This document shows positions 1 to 6,935 of a DNA stretch of 13,785 nt, one piece after another. The stretch is from CAYLZO01 sp964387775. GTDB taxonomy: Bacteria; Chloroflexota; Anaerolineae; JAAYZQ01. How positions within the stretch are numbered: position 1 is the stretch's first letter; every line of letters begins with the position of its first letter. The notes beneath the pieces are model-generated. The model was given only the letters and a program-made list of their open reading frames with translations. It did no database searches and was not told the origin of the DNA. A program made the position numbers and the translations under genes. The stretch lies in the NCBI GenBank assembly GCA_964387775.1, contig CAYLZO010000141.1, forward strand, positions 1-13,785, written 5' to 3'.

Positions 1-123
1 CGGCAACGATTCAATTTCGTCGGTGGCGACGGAACTGAATGCGCAATTCCCGTCGTCCCCGCCTCAAGTAAAAATCCTTATCAGGATTCAGCCTGGTCAG
101 AGAAACCGGTTGTCAAATTCTGA
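1..123 (+). CDS. C-terminal end of an unidentified plus-strand gene (partial)
   Basis: Frame 1 is open from the first base to a TGA at 121-123, giving 40 residues that end in ...SEKPVVKF. The gene is cut by the window edge, so no start is visible. A rho-independent terminator begins 16 bp after the stop on the same strand, which is the main reason to believe this frame; an unrelated overlapping frame (from 23) runs straight through that terminator and was discarded. The fragment has mixed charge and one Cys and no motif I recognise, so no function is proposed. It converges on the long minus-strand operon. Forty open codons could occur by chance in GC-rich DNA, hence the moderate confidence. 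Confidence 0.5.
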   Translation, partial: RQRFNFVGGDGTECAIPVVPASSKNPYQDSAWSEKPVVKF

Positions 124-138
124 GGGGAAACACTTGAT

Positions 139-175
139 AAGCCGCCTGGCCGCAACCCGGGCGGCTTTTCCTTTT
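139..175 (+). terminator. Rho-independent terminator of the left-edge gene
   Basis: An 8-bp perfect stem, AAGCCGCC (139-146) with GGCGGCTT (160-167), encloses a 13-nt loop and is followed by a T-rich tail (TTTTCCTTTTCC). It sits 15 bp after the TGA at 123. Read on the minus strand it has no T tail, so it works in the plus direction. Confidence 0.75.
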
Positions 176-204
176 CCCCTCACCGCGATCTTCAATTGGC
201 AAGG

Positions 205-213
205 TGCTACAAT
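205..213 (+). promoter_or_regulatory. Candidate extended -10 promoter element
   Basis: TGCTACAAT fits the extended -10 pattern TGnTAtaAT with five of six matches in the hexamer. No good -35 hexamer sits 16-18 bp upstream, which extended -10 promoters can tolerate. It lies between two plus-strand terminators, so a transcript starting near 220 would end at about 341. This is pattern-based only. Confidence 0.25.
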
Positions 214-219
214 GGAAGC

Positions 220-341
220 ATTTTACTTGAACTGCTCCAAATTGTCAAACCACGACAGACCTTGATCACCCGCAACCAATATGGTAGAGCAAAGGAATCG
301 CAAGCCCCCGGCAGCTTTGGGCTGCTGCCGGAGGCTTTTTT
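220..341 (+). ncRNA. Candidate small RNA of about 120 nt
   Basis: The interval runs from the expected start point of the extended -10 motif at 205-213 to the end of a strong terminator at 336-341. It contains no convincing reading frame with a ribosome binding site. I cannot match it to a known RNA family by eye. The alternative is that the second hairpin is simply a backup terminator for the left-edge gene; that reading is at least as likely. Confidence 0.22.
302..341 (+). terminator. Second rho-independent terminator, plus strand
   Basis: AAGCC plus CCGGCAGC on the left arm pairs with GCTGCCGG and GGCTT on the right arm, with one internal C/A mismatch and an 8-nt loop, followed by a run of T (336-341). 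This is a textbook intrinsic terminator in the plus direction. On the minus strand the stem is followed by only two T, so it is a poor terminator for the reductase operon. Confidence 0.75.
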
Positions 342-368
342 CGGCAAGAACGTGTACACACAAGATGA

Positions 369-390
369 GCTACCCGGGACGCCGGGTGGC
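369..390 (-). terminator. GC-rich hairpin downstream of the long operon
   Basis: ACCCGG (372-377) pairs with CCGGGT (382-387) around a GACG loop, and the stem extends to 369/390 through one G-T pair. It lies about 70 bp beyond the stop of the aldo/keto reductase and is the only strong hairpin on that side. The minus-strand tail reads TCATCTTGTGTGT, T-rich but not a clean T run, so the terminator call is weak. Confidence 0.3.
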
Positions 391-458
391 CCGTGCTGAG
401 AATGAGACGGCTATGGTACGATGCTCTCGGCAATGGTGATCAGGCCGGCATCCGCTTG

Positions 459-1637
459 TTATAGCGGTGAGCCGACTGCTTCTTCAGAGAATAGAAAGTC
501 GTGGGCGGTTTTCAGCCAGGCGGGAACGTCGATCCCTTGTGGGCACTTGCCCAGGCACTGGCCGCAGGTCGTGCACCGGTCCGCCCGCTGTTCTTCCTGG
601 ATCCAATTGTTGTAGATGACGCGCGCCCTCTGTTCGTCCTCGTACATGACCGCTTCGGCGTACACCTCGAACACAGCGGGAATGTTCACCCCGCCGGGAC
701 AGGGCATGCAGTAGCGGCAGGCTGTGCAGGGTACCGGGCACAATCGCCGGTATTGCACGCGCACGCGCTCGATGACGGCCAGTTCCTCCCGGCTCAGCAA
801 TCCCGGCCGGGCACGATCGGCGGAGGCGACGTTCTCGACCACCTGCTCCAGCGTGTTCATGCCGCTCAGCACGACCGAGACGGCAGGCTGGCTCCAAAGC
901 CATTGGAGCGCCCAGTCGGCCGGCGTGCGCACCTGCGTGATTCCGTCCCGTGCTGCCTCGTCCCACAGCGCCTGAATCGCCGGCGGGACGCGGTTGACGA
1001 GTTGCCCGCCGCGCAGCGGCTCCATGATGACCACGGCCAGGCCCTTGCCGGCCGCGTATTCCAGGCCGCGAAGCCCGGCCTGGTACTCGACGTCCATGTA
1101 GTTGAGCTGGATCTGGCACAGGCTCCATAGATCGGTGGCGTCGACGATCTCTTGGAATACCTCGTACTCGTCGTGAAAAGAAAAGCCGAGGTGGCCGATG
1201 CGCCCGTCGGATAGGGCGCGCTCGGCCCAGCGCAACACCCCGAGGTCGCGCACCTTGGACCACCAGTCGTTGCGCAGGCCGTGCAACAGGTAAAAGTTGA
1301 CGTGATCCACCTGTAGCCTGGCCATCTGCTCAGCCAGGTAGCGGTCGAAATCATCCGCCGCCTCGACCAGCCACACCGGCATCTTGGTCGCAATCCGCAC
1401 CCGCTGGCGATATCCCTCCTGCAGGATGCGCCCCAGCGCCGACTCGCTCGCGCCTTCGTGGTACGGGTAGGCCGTGTCGACGTAGTTCAGGCCATGGTCG
1501 ATGGCGTAGCGGATCAGGCGCGTGGCCTCCGGCTCGTCGATCCGTCCCCAGTCCTCGTCGATCCGCGGCAGGCGCATGGCGCCAAAGCCAAGGGCGGAGG
1601 CTTTCCAGTCCAGTCTTCCAAAGTTCCGATATTGCAT
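459..1637 (-). CDS. Aldo/keto reductase with C-terminal ferredoxin-like [4Fe-4S] domain (COG1453 type)
   Basis: The 392-aa product begins with an aldo/keto reductase TIM barrel (about 1-280) that keeps the catalytic tetrad: D54 and Y59 in DTAYPYHEG, K85 in RIATK, and H119 in YLLHG. A cysteine-rich tail follows: C304, C307, C310, C313 in CxxCxxCxxCP, then C355, C358, C361, C365 in CxxCxxCxxxCP, the pattern for two [4Fe-4S] clusters. This matches the COG1453 predicted oxidoreductases, whose substrates are mostly unknown; a cytoplasmic redox enzyme is expected. The start at 1637 is chosen because GGGGGGAG precedes it and the sequence aligns from MQYRNFG; the open frame continues up to 2042 but that part overlaps the upstream gene and looks non-coding. 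It is the last gene of the operon, 16 bp after the PA14 gene. Pairing with secreted proteins is unexpected. Confidence 0.93.
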   Translation of the reverse strand: MQYRNFGRLDWKASALGFGAMRLPRIDEDWGRIDEPEATRLIRYAIDHGLNYVDTAYPYHEGASESALGRILQEGYRQRVRIATKMPVWLVEAADDFDRYLAEQMARLQVDHVNFYLLHGLRNDWWSKVRDLGVLRWAERALSDGRIGHLGFSFHDEYEVFQEIVDATDLWSLCQIQLNYMDVEYQAGLRGLEYAAGKGLAVVIMEPLRGGQLVNRVPPAIQALWDEAARDGITQVRTPADWALQWLWSQPAVSVVLSGMNTLEQVVENVASADRARPGLLSREELAVIERVRVQYRRLCPVPCTACRYCMPCPGGVNIPAVFEVYAEAVMYEDEQRARVIYNNWIQEEQRADRCTTCGQCLGKCPQGIDVPAWLKTAHDFLFSEEAVGSPL

Positions 1638-1653
1638 GGCTCCCCCCGGGTTG

Positions 1654-2958
1654 CTAGCGTGCCACCCACTTGACGGCATCGAAGGCGATCGGGCAGGATA
1701 GGTACAGTTCAAAGGTCGCGTCGGCCAGCGAGACATAGTCTTGCCGGCTTCCCCGGAACCAGTAGGTGCCCAGCGACACCCAATACCCGCCGTTGGCGGA
1801 TTGGTCCACAGAGCACAGGCTGTAGCCGCCCTGATGGGAAACCCAGTAGCGGGCGTGTGCGGTCGTGGCGTGGCGCGCGGGCACGTAGACAAACACCTCG
1901 TAGCGACCCGGCGCCAGCTCCGGGTACCAGCGCGCCCAGTTGTAGTTGGGGCGCACCCGGTCGTTGTTCCAGGTCCACAACAGGTCGCCGTCGTGCCCGC
2001 CAGTAGCGGCGTGCCAGGTGGTGGCAGCGCCCCCTTTGGCAAAGCCCGGATCGCCGTCGTCCACGATCACCGTGCCCGGCGGGGCATCCTCCAATCGAGT
2101 CCAACGCAGGCGGGCCACGGCGACGCCGGTGTGCTCGTAGGTTTCCATATGGACCTCCACCTCGCCCGGCACGTAGACCGTGCCCGAGTGCGATTGCGCC
2201 CACTGGTCGCGCCAGCGGTCGATGACCACTTGCCCATCGACCCACAGGCGCACCCCGTCATCGGTCGTCGCCGTGAAGCGGTAGAGGCCCGGTTCAAAGT
2301 CGACGGTGCGTGTCCAGGACGCGGAAAAATTGTCAGAGGGAAGTCGGGCATCGGGCGAGCCATAGCCCCAGTCAAAATCGATGGACGGGTCGGTGCGGGT
2401 GAGCACGGGCGCGCCGCCCAGCCAGCGGTTGTCAAAGTACTCGGCCTGCCATTCGCCAGGCAGGACCGAGGCTTGCGTCCACGACACTTTGGCCGCAGCC
2501 ACGCCCGTGTTCTCGTAATAGGTGACGATAACTTCGTGCTCCCCCTCTGCCAGCGCGATCTCGCTCGTGAACGTCCGAACCGGGTGATCGAACCATTCAT
2601 CGATAACCGGCTGGCCGTCTACGTAGAGCCGGAGGCCGTCGTCGCTGGTCGCCGTAAAGCGATAGGTTCCGGCTGCAAAATCAGCCGTGCACTGCCAGCG
2701 CACCGAGAAATGGTCACTGACCATGCCCGGCGCCGGTGCGCCGTAGCCCCAGTCAAAGTCGATCTTGGGATCTTGGCGCCTTACCACCGGCGCCGCCTGG
2801 TAGCCGCGCGTGTCGTCAAAGTAGGTGGCCTTCCACGAAGTGCAGGCAAAAGGGGCCGTGTCCAAAGACAGAGCCACATCTCCAAGGGCCGAAGCCGGCC
2901 TCAGAAACATGCAGGCTAGACACAGGCCAATCAGGAGGAAAGGGATCGATTTTCGCAT
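1654..2958 (-). CDS. Secreted protein with two PA14 domains and a golvesin-type carbohydrate-binding-like domain
   Basis: The 434-aa product starts with a signal peptide (MRK, hydrophobic 5-20, probable cleavage after PASA near residue 24). Two PA14 domains follow, about 40-160 and 168-285. Both show the same landmarks: DPxIDFDWGYG near the start, SDxFSxxW, then YRFTATxDDGxRLxVDGQxVID, and ENTGVA or EHTGVA before the end, so they are an internal duplication. Residues about 293-434 resemble the golvesin/Xly carbohydrate-binding-like domain: IVDDGDPGF, a W-rich centre, ApGRYEVFVYVP, VDQ, and a final FDAVKW. PA14 and this C-terminal type are known for glycan or surface binding; no catalytic motif is visible. 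A strong GAGGAGGTG precedes the ATG by 6 bp and overlaps the stop region of the upstream gene. The start is well supported. Ligand unknown. Confidence 0.9.
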   Translation of the reverse strand: MRKSIPFLLIGLCLACMFLRPASALGDVALSLDTAPFACTSWKATYFDDTRGYQAAPVVRRQDPKIDFDWGYGAPAPGMVSDHFSVRWQCTADFAAGTYRFTATSDDGLRLYVDGQPVIDEWFDHPVRTFTSEIALAEGEHEVIVTYYENTGVAAAKVSWTQASVLPGEWQAEYFDNRWLGGAPVLTRTDPSIDFDWGYGSPDARLPSDNFSASWTRTVDFEPGLYRFTATTDDGVRLWVDGQVVIDRWRDQWAQSHSGTVYVPGEVEVHMETYEHTGVAVARLRWTRLEDAPPGTVIVDDGDPGFAKGGAATTWHAATGGHDGDLLWTWNNDRVRPNYNWARWYPELAPGRYEVFVYVPARHATTAHARYWVSHQGGYSLCSVDQSANGGYWVSLGTYWFRGSRQDYVSLADATFELYLSCPIAFDAVKWVAR

Positions 2959-2970
2959 GTGTGCACCTCC

Positions 2971-3384
2971 TCACTTTTCCGCTTTCGTCCTGCGGCCAAA
3001 GCCATTCTGCCCCCAGGCCGCCCACAGAAACAGGGCGCCGACGAACAGGAAAGGGACCGCGTAGACAAGTGGAACCACGAAATGCGGGTCTACGCCATAT
3101 GTGCGCAAGGCGGAGTAGGCTGCCACCCCGAGGCAAATTGCACCGACGAGCACGGCAATCCCGCCGGCTCGCTCCCACCGCCATGCAGCAAAGCAGCTCA
3201 CCATCGTCAGCGCCAGCGACACGAACACGGGAATGGCTGCGATTACGCCTTGTGGCTTGTCCTCAGTGGTCAGGGCAAGAACCAGGATGAGCAGAAACAC
3301 GCTGTTGATGGCCAGGCTCGATAGGCGCGCGATCCAGCGGATGACCATGCTCCAATGGCTCATTGCAGGTTGAACGTCTTTCAT
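2971..3384 (-). CDS. Small integral membrane protein, four predicted helices
   Basis: The 137-aa product has four hydrophobic segments at about residues 21-39, 47-67, 75-93 and 103-124, joined by short loops, and a basic tail (GRRTKAEK). The first loop carries TEDKPQG. This layout resembles small four-helix membrane proteins common in Chloroflexota and Actinobacteria, but I cannot assign a family or function. The start at 3384 has GAGGAGG seven bases upstream; internal ATGs at residues 8 and 13 have weaker context. The stop TGA at 2971 lies 12 bp before the PA14 gene, whose ribosome binding site overlaps this region, so the two are probably translationally coupled. It may help export or anchor its neighbours; that is a guess. 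Confidence 0.8.
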   Translation of the reverse strand: MKDVQPAMSHWSMVIRWIARLSSLAINSVFLLILVLALTTEDKPQGVIAAIPVFVSLALTMVSCFAAWRWERAGGIAVLVGAICLGVAAYSALRTYGVDPHFVVPLVYAVPFLFVGALFLWAAWGQNGFGRRTKAEK

Positions 3385-3414
3385 CAGAAACCTCCTCGGC
3401 TTTTGTTGTTTCCG

Positions 3415-4494
3415 TCACTCGCCCAGGCTGGCCTCGACAAAGTACCAGGTCCCCTCCCGCAGAGCGTGGAACCAGACGGCGTCTGGGCTGGCCTCGACGT
3501 TGTGGATCGACGCCTCGCAGCATTGATTGTGGAATACCGCCTCGTAGGCGTCCGGCAGCACCTGGTCGCCATAGGAGATCCGCACCCGGCCGTTCTGCTC
3601 AAAGAAGTAGAGCGACTGCGCCCCGACCCGCGCAAAGCCAAAGGCTGCGTCGTAGCCCAGCGCCTGCCCGATGTCCCGGCCATCTATGATCAGGTGGTCG
3701 TCGACTTCCAGCGCCCAGTGGCTGTCCCAGGTGGTAAAGGAGCGCAGGGGCATGTACGCGCCGACGGCGACGGCGGTGCCGGTGTACATGGCCTGAGCGC
3801 CCAACTCAACCTGATAGGTGATGGTCGGGAACCCACTGGCGGTAACGCGCGCCAGGGCATCGCCCACGTAGGCCGGTGGCAGCAATCCGCCTGACTCCGG
3901 ATCCCAGGCTTCAACCTGGCCGTCGCGCACCAGCACCAGGGCAGGCCGGGCGCCGGGCGCGCTCTCCGCAACCAGCACAAACTCGGTGCCCGAGGCGTTG
4001 ACGGAGACCCGCCAGATGGATACCAGGCCGGCCAACAGCGGCTCGTCCTCGCCCTTCCGGTAGACGTCATAAAAGGCCCTGTTCCCTTCCGGGTCGAGCC
4101 GGGACTCGATCCGGTAGCCAAAGGGCGCCAAGGCTGCGTTGCGCTGCGCCAAGGAGCGCCTGGCGGAGCGGTTGCGCAGGGCCTGGATGCGGGCCAGGAT
4201 TTCGTCGCCGAGGTGATCGTTGTACTCGAAGCGTCCCGGCCCCATCACCTCGGCAGCGACGATGGGCGATTCGCGAACCACCAGAGGTTCGGCGCCGGTA
4301 GCGGTGGCTCCCTGTTGTGCCGGCAAGGTGCCTACCGGCCCAGGCGTAGGTGCCGCCGTGGATGTGTACGGTACGCGTATGGGCACCCAATCCGCTGCCA
4401 ATATCACGGCCCCGCTGAGGATCAAAACCGCAGCCACGGCCAGGGCTCCGCCTAGCAGGACAAGGCGAACACCCATCTTTCGTTTCTCTGCCAT
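3415..4494 (-). CDS. Membrane-anchored extracytoplasmic protein of unknown function
   Basis: The 359-aa product has a basic start (MAEKRKMGVR), one membrane helix at about 10-34, then a Thr/Pro/Gly-rich stretch (43-66) typical of extracellular linkers. The rest (about 75-359) is an all-beta-looking domain with several W and Y residues. It ends in a segment around 280-327 (FARVGAQSLYFFEQ, RVRISYGDQVLPDAYE, then the pair C325-C326). I have seen similar endings in uncharacterised Chloroflexota proteins but know no function. The ATG at 4494 is preceded by GGGAGGAAACGAG; the frame is open up to 4656, but that extension overlaps the 74-aa gene and is Pro/Gly/Arg-rich shadow sequence. It lies 17 bp after the 74-aa gene and 30 bp before the four-helix protein. 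Topology: N-terminus inside, bulk outside. Confidence 0.85.
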   Translation of the reverse strand: MAEKRKMGVRLVLLGGALAVAAVLILSGAVILAADWVPIRVPYTSTAAPTPGPVGTLPAQQGATATGAEPLVVRESPIVAAEVMGPGRFEYNDHLGDEILARIQALRNRSARRSLAQRNAALAPFGYRIESRLDPEGNRAFYDVYRKGEDEPLLAGLVSIWRVSVNASGTEFVLVAESAPGARPALVLVRDGQVEAWDPESGGLLPPAYVGDALARVTASGFPTITYQVELGAQAMYTGTAVAVGAYMPLRSFTTWDSHWALEVDDHLIIDGRDIGQALGYDAAFGFARVGAQSLYFFEQNGRVRISYGDQVLPDAYEAVFHNQCCEASIHNVEASPDAVWFHALREGTWYFVEASLGE

Positions 4495-4511
4495 CTCGTT
4501 TCCTCCCGATT

Positions 4512-4736
4512 TCACTTTTTCTCCAGGCCCAACAGGGGCAGCCCCAGGTCCCGGATCTTGTTCAGCAAGCCGTGCAGGGCCGCCTGGTCGCGGACCGGGC
4601 CGGCCAGCAGCGTCTCTCCGCTGTCCAGGGGCTTGACCTCCAGACCGCCCAACCACGCCGACCAGCCCTCGTCGAGCACGCCTTGCACCCGGATCTCGTA
4701 GAACGCGGCTTCATCACGCTTGTCAGCTTTGGGCAT
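4512..4736 (-). CDS. Conserved small protein of unknown function (74 aa)
   Basis: The product reads as a compact alpha/beta protein: YEIRVQGVLDEGWSAWLGGL, then LLAGPVRDQAALHGLLNKI and RDLGLPLLGLEKK. The GPVxDQAALHGLL-x2-IRDLGLPLL ending is a signature I recognise from many actinobacterial and Chloroflexota small hypothetical proteins, usually 70-80 aa, so this is probably full length. No signal peptide, membrane helix or metal site is visible, so it is probably cytoplasmic. The ATG at 4736 has GGGAGG upstream. It sits 18 bp behind the FG-GAP lipoprotein and 17 bp ahead of the anchored protein, tightly inside the operon. The name of the family and its role are not known to me. Confidence 0.88.
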   Translation of the reverse strand: MPKADKRDEAAFYEIRVQGVLDEGWSAWLGGLEVKPLDSGETLLAGPVRDQAALHGLLNKIRDLGLPLLGLEKK

Positions 4737-4754
4737 GGGCGGACCTCCCGATGC

Positions 4755-5903
4755 TCAGCCGGTCACGTCAAACAGTTGGTCACGCACGTTGTCGGGCAGA
4801 TCCTCGGCCAGGTGCAGGACCAGCGCTGCCCGACCGCCGTACACCTCGATGGCCAGGTTGCCCAGAAGGTCGCGGTAGCGCAAGGTCAATGTGGTCGCGT
4901 CCGGCTCGACGACCCGGACGCGCACCGTCGATTTATCCTCTTTGACCAGGCTCAGATCGCCAAAGTATCCGGTGGAGGCTTCGTAGGTCCGGTCTGACCC
5001 GTAAGCCGGCGCGTACATGCCGATCCGCGATTGATGGAGGCCGGACCCAAAGGCATAGGTGAAGAGCAATTCGGCGCTGCCGTCCTGGTCCAGGTCGCCG
5101 ATCTCCAGAGAGAGCAGGCCGCCACCCCCGGTCGCCTCGCCGAGGCGCAGGACGCGGTCGCTCCTGATCAGAAAGGACTCGTGGACGAAAGGTCCATCTG
5201 TAATCCGGAACAGTTGCACCCGCAAACTTTCCCACACCTCCGGTATCGACAACTCCTGCAGCGGGAGACGGGTATCCGGGTTGAGTTGAGGATGCTGGCT
5301 CTGCAGATGGTCGCGTATCATTTCTGTGGCTTCAGCCGGCGTCCGGCGCACAGGCAACGCGGACGCGCCTTCTATCCTCAAGCTGACCGTGTTGCAAGGG
5401 GTTTCGACCGGACCCAGGTCATCCACTGACGCGGCAAACTCGCTCTCGGTTTTCGCCACGTGGGAGATCCGGGGCGAGAGGAATTCGATAGTGTATTCCC
5501 CTGCCTGGGAAAAGTCATAGGCCGTTGCCAGATCGACCTCGGCCGAGACCGAAGCCCCCGGCTCCAGCCGGACATAGTTTTCCGGCAGCGGGTCGCCGCG
5601 CATGACGAGCGGGCCTTCGTAGGGGATGGCCTCTCCGTCGCACTCGACCTGAAAGATCTCGCCAAAAATCCCTTCCAGGGGCGTGTACCAGATGAGGACG
5701 TACAACCGCTCCGGCGAGTGGTTGGTCAGGGTGAACGTAACGCGCACCGCCTCGCCGTTGGGCAAAGAAGATGGCGCCTCCAGGGTGGCGCTCAGCCCGC
5801 CCGGGGCGGGATCGACTGCCGGCGGGGTCGGCCCACAGGCGCCGAGCAGCCAGGCCATCGACAGGATGGCGCAGAACAAACCGATTCGAGTCAACCTTTT
5901 CAT
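4755..5903 (-). CDS. Lipoprotein: M35-protease-type N-terminal domain joined to an FG-GAP-like repeat
   Basis: The 382-aa product has a lipoprotein signal peptide ending in LLGAC (C23), so it should be anchored in the membrane by lipid. Residues about 38-145 closely resemble the N-terminal domain found ahead of the catalytic domain in bacterial M35 (deuterolysin or peptidyl-Lys type) metalloendopeptidases: VRVTFTLTN, W72YTPLEG, PYEGPLV, RGDPLPENYVRLEPG and AYDFSQAGEYT. The zinc motif HExxH and the catalytic domain are absent. Residues about 263-335 instead hold an FG-GAP/VCBS-like unit with the calcium-type loop D270xD272xD274GxxE278. The C-terminal 45 residues show no motif. AGGGAGGT precedes the ATG at 5903. 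It is 33 bp after the SDR relic and 18 bp before the 74-aa gene. A binding or inhibitory role outside the cell is possible, but is inference. Confidence 0.88.
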   Translation of the reverse strand: MKRLTRIGLFCAILSMAWLLGACGPTPPAVDPAPGGLSATLEAPSSLPNGEAVRVTFTLTNHSPERLYVLIWYTPLEGIFGEIFQVECDGEAIPYEGPLVMRGDPLPENYVRLEPGASVSAEVDLATAYDFSQAGEYTIEFLSPRISHVAKTESEFAASVDDLGPVETPCNTVSLRIEGASALPVRRTPAEATEMIRDHLQSQHPQLNPDTRLPLQELSIPEVWESLRVQLFRITDGPFVHESFLIRSDRVLRLGEATGGGGLLSLEIGDLDQDGSAELLFTYAFGSGLHQSRIGMYAPAYGSDRTYEASTGYFGDLSLVKEDKSTVRVRVVEPDATTLTLRYRDLLGNLAIEVYGGRAALVLHLAEDLPDNVRDQLFDVTG

Positions 5904-5936
5904 GATTGTGACCTCCCTTTGACAAGGATCAGGCCG

Positions 5937-6105
5937 TCACCGTTCGAGCGGGGGACGGCTCAGCTCCCGAAAATACTCGTCCAACGTGTGGGTGCCAAAT
6001 CTTTCTGGATTCCGCGCCAGGGCGCGGATCCAATGCCCCCGCTGTTTGAATTCCCGGACGAAAGCGCCCCAGGTAACCGGTGGCGCTGGCAACTAACACC
6101 TTCAT
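5937..6105 (-). pseudogene. Relic of an NmrA-like SDR/NAD(P)-binding protein: internal deletion plus frameshift
   Basis: The ATG at 6105 keeps an AGGAGT site and overlaps the CPBP gene stop as ATGA. It opens with MKVLVASATGYLGR, the Rossmann start of atypical SDRs (usual GATGxxG; here S replaces the first G). The frame is then broken at the TTT run 6061-6063. Dropping one base restores FVREFKQRGHWIRALARNPE, followed directly by RFGTHTLDEYFREL and a TGA at 5937-5939. The second part looks like the C-terminal end of the same family, so the middle of a protein that is usually about 280-300 aa has been lost. The 169-bp length is one more than a multiple of three, consistent with a single inserted base. 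The relic lies between intact genes and shows that the operon once encoded a small oxidoreductase. Confidence 0.75.
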
Positions 6106-6935
6106 GTCCCCACTCCTGAACTCACTTTCTTGCCGGCGCGTGAGAGGGTGGCGGGCTTGGACCAAATCACAATGGCCACTGCCCAGATCATGACGAACGT
6201 GCTCACTACTGCAGCCGCGATGCCGGTCTTGCAGGAAACGCAGCCGGTTACAAAATTAAAAGTACCGTGCCACACGGCTAACAACAAGATGCTGCCCCCG
6301 GTGCTGTTGTACAGCCAGGTGAAGGTGATCGCGCCAGCCAATAGGCCCAGGAGGAATCCGACGAGGATGGTCGCGTCGTACAGGTAAAAGAACATGGGCA
6401 GGTGCCACAGCGCCCAGCAACCCCACAGGATGATCGTAGCTGAAAGGGCACTGCGCCCCTTTTGCAGGCGGGGCAAAGCAAACCCACGCCAGCCTGTTTC
6501 TTCGCCGAGACCAAAGGTCAGAAACCACACCAGCAGAGCACCGGCGCCCAGATTCGGCAGAAAGTCGATCTGCCCCAGCGCGGCCAGGTCAGGCCACTGT
6601 CCCTGAACAAATCGCGAGACGACGGCGACCAGGGCGTACAAGACCAGCGGCGCAAAGGCCACCAGCCACCACACCGGTCGCACACGCCATTTGAACATCT
6701 GCCCCCACAGCCCCCGCAAGCCCTCGCGGCCGGTGATGAGCCCGGTCACGATGATGGCCGCCAGCATGGGGCCATAGGCCGCCAGGTAGTGAAGGGACCA
6801 GGGGATGGGGGCCGAGATCAGGCCCCGGGCTCGAAGGGCGAGGGGAATCTCCACCGCCCAGGAAAGGCCATAGGCCAGGACAAAGAACATAAGGAGCGAT
6901 TGTCCGTTTGCTGATTTGCATCTATCTGTAGTCAT
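6102..6935 (-). CDS. CPBP-family (Rce1/CAAX-type) intramembrane metalloprotease
   Basis: The 277-aa product is highly hydrophobic, with about eight helices (about 13-34, 48-68, 88-108, 128-144, 163-183, 188-208, 213-230, 238-258). It keeps the family motifs: E145-E146-T-G-W-R150 (EExxxR), H178 in WALWHLP, and H223-x3-N227 in AVWHGTFNF. These residues form the glutamate/histidine active site of Rce1-type proteases, so the protein should be an active membrane protease. Bacterial members serve in peptide maturation, bacteriocin self-immunity or signalling; the substrate here is unknown. The ATG at 6935 overlaps the upstream hydrolase stop by 4 bp (ATGA), with GGAGAAG upstream, and its own stop overlaps the SDR relic start the same way. 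Length is normal for the family. Confidence 0.92.
   Translation of the reverse strand: MTTDRCKSANGQSLLMFFVLAYGLSWAVEIPLALRARGLISAPIPWSLHYLAAYGPMLAAIIVTGLITGREGLRGLWGQMFKWRVRPVWWLVAFAPLVLYALVAVVSRFVQGQWPDLAALGQIDFLPNLGAGALLVWFLTFGLGEETGWRGFALPRLQKGRSALSATIILWGCWALWHLPMFFYLYDATILVGFLLGLLAGAITFTWLYNSTGGSILLLAVWHGTFNFVTGCVSCKTGIAAAVVSTFVMIWAVAIVIWSKPATLSRAGKKVSSGVGT

Larger units (their letters stand above)
124..458. other. 335-bp intergenic region between convergent genes
   Basis: This stretch separates the stop of the left-edge plus-strand gene from the stop of the aldo/keto reductase on the minus strand. It holds two plus-strand terminators (139-175 and 302-341), an extended -10-like motif between them (205-213), and a GC-rich hairpin (369-390). 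Short open frames on the plus strand (for example 196-399) run through the second terminator and have no ribosome binding site I can support, so I call no protein gene here. Confidence 0.7.

Noticed and set aside
23..265. 80-codon frame on the plus strand at the left edge
   Set aside because: It runs through a strong terminator (139-175) and has no ribosome binding site; the overlapping frame ending at 123 fits the terminator better.
1638..2042. Longer N-terminus for the aldo/keto reductase
   Set aside because: The 135 extra residues overlap the PA14 gene, are Pro/Thr/Arg-rich, and lie ahead of a strong ribosome binding site at 1637.
1741..2919. 392-codon open frame on the plus strand
   Set aside because: It is fully antisense to the PA14 gene, whose domains are clear; long antisense frames are expected in high-GC coding DNA. 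The product is Arg/Val/Gly-rich without motifs.
2910..2958. Lipobox in the PA14 protein signal peptide (CLAC)
   Set aside because: The -3 position is Cys rather than Leu/Val/Ile, and a good signal peptidase I site (PASA) lies downstream.
4495..4656. Longer N-terminus for the 359-aa anchored protein
   Set aside because: The extension overlaps the 74-aa gene in another frame and would bury the membrane helix; a good site precedes 4494.
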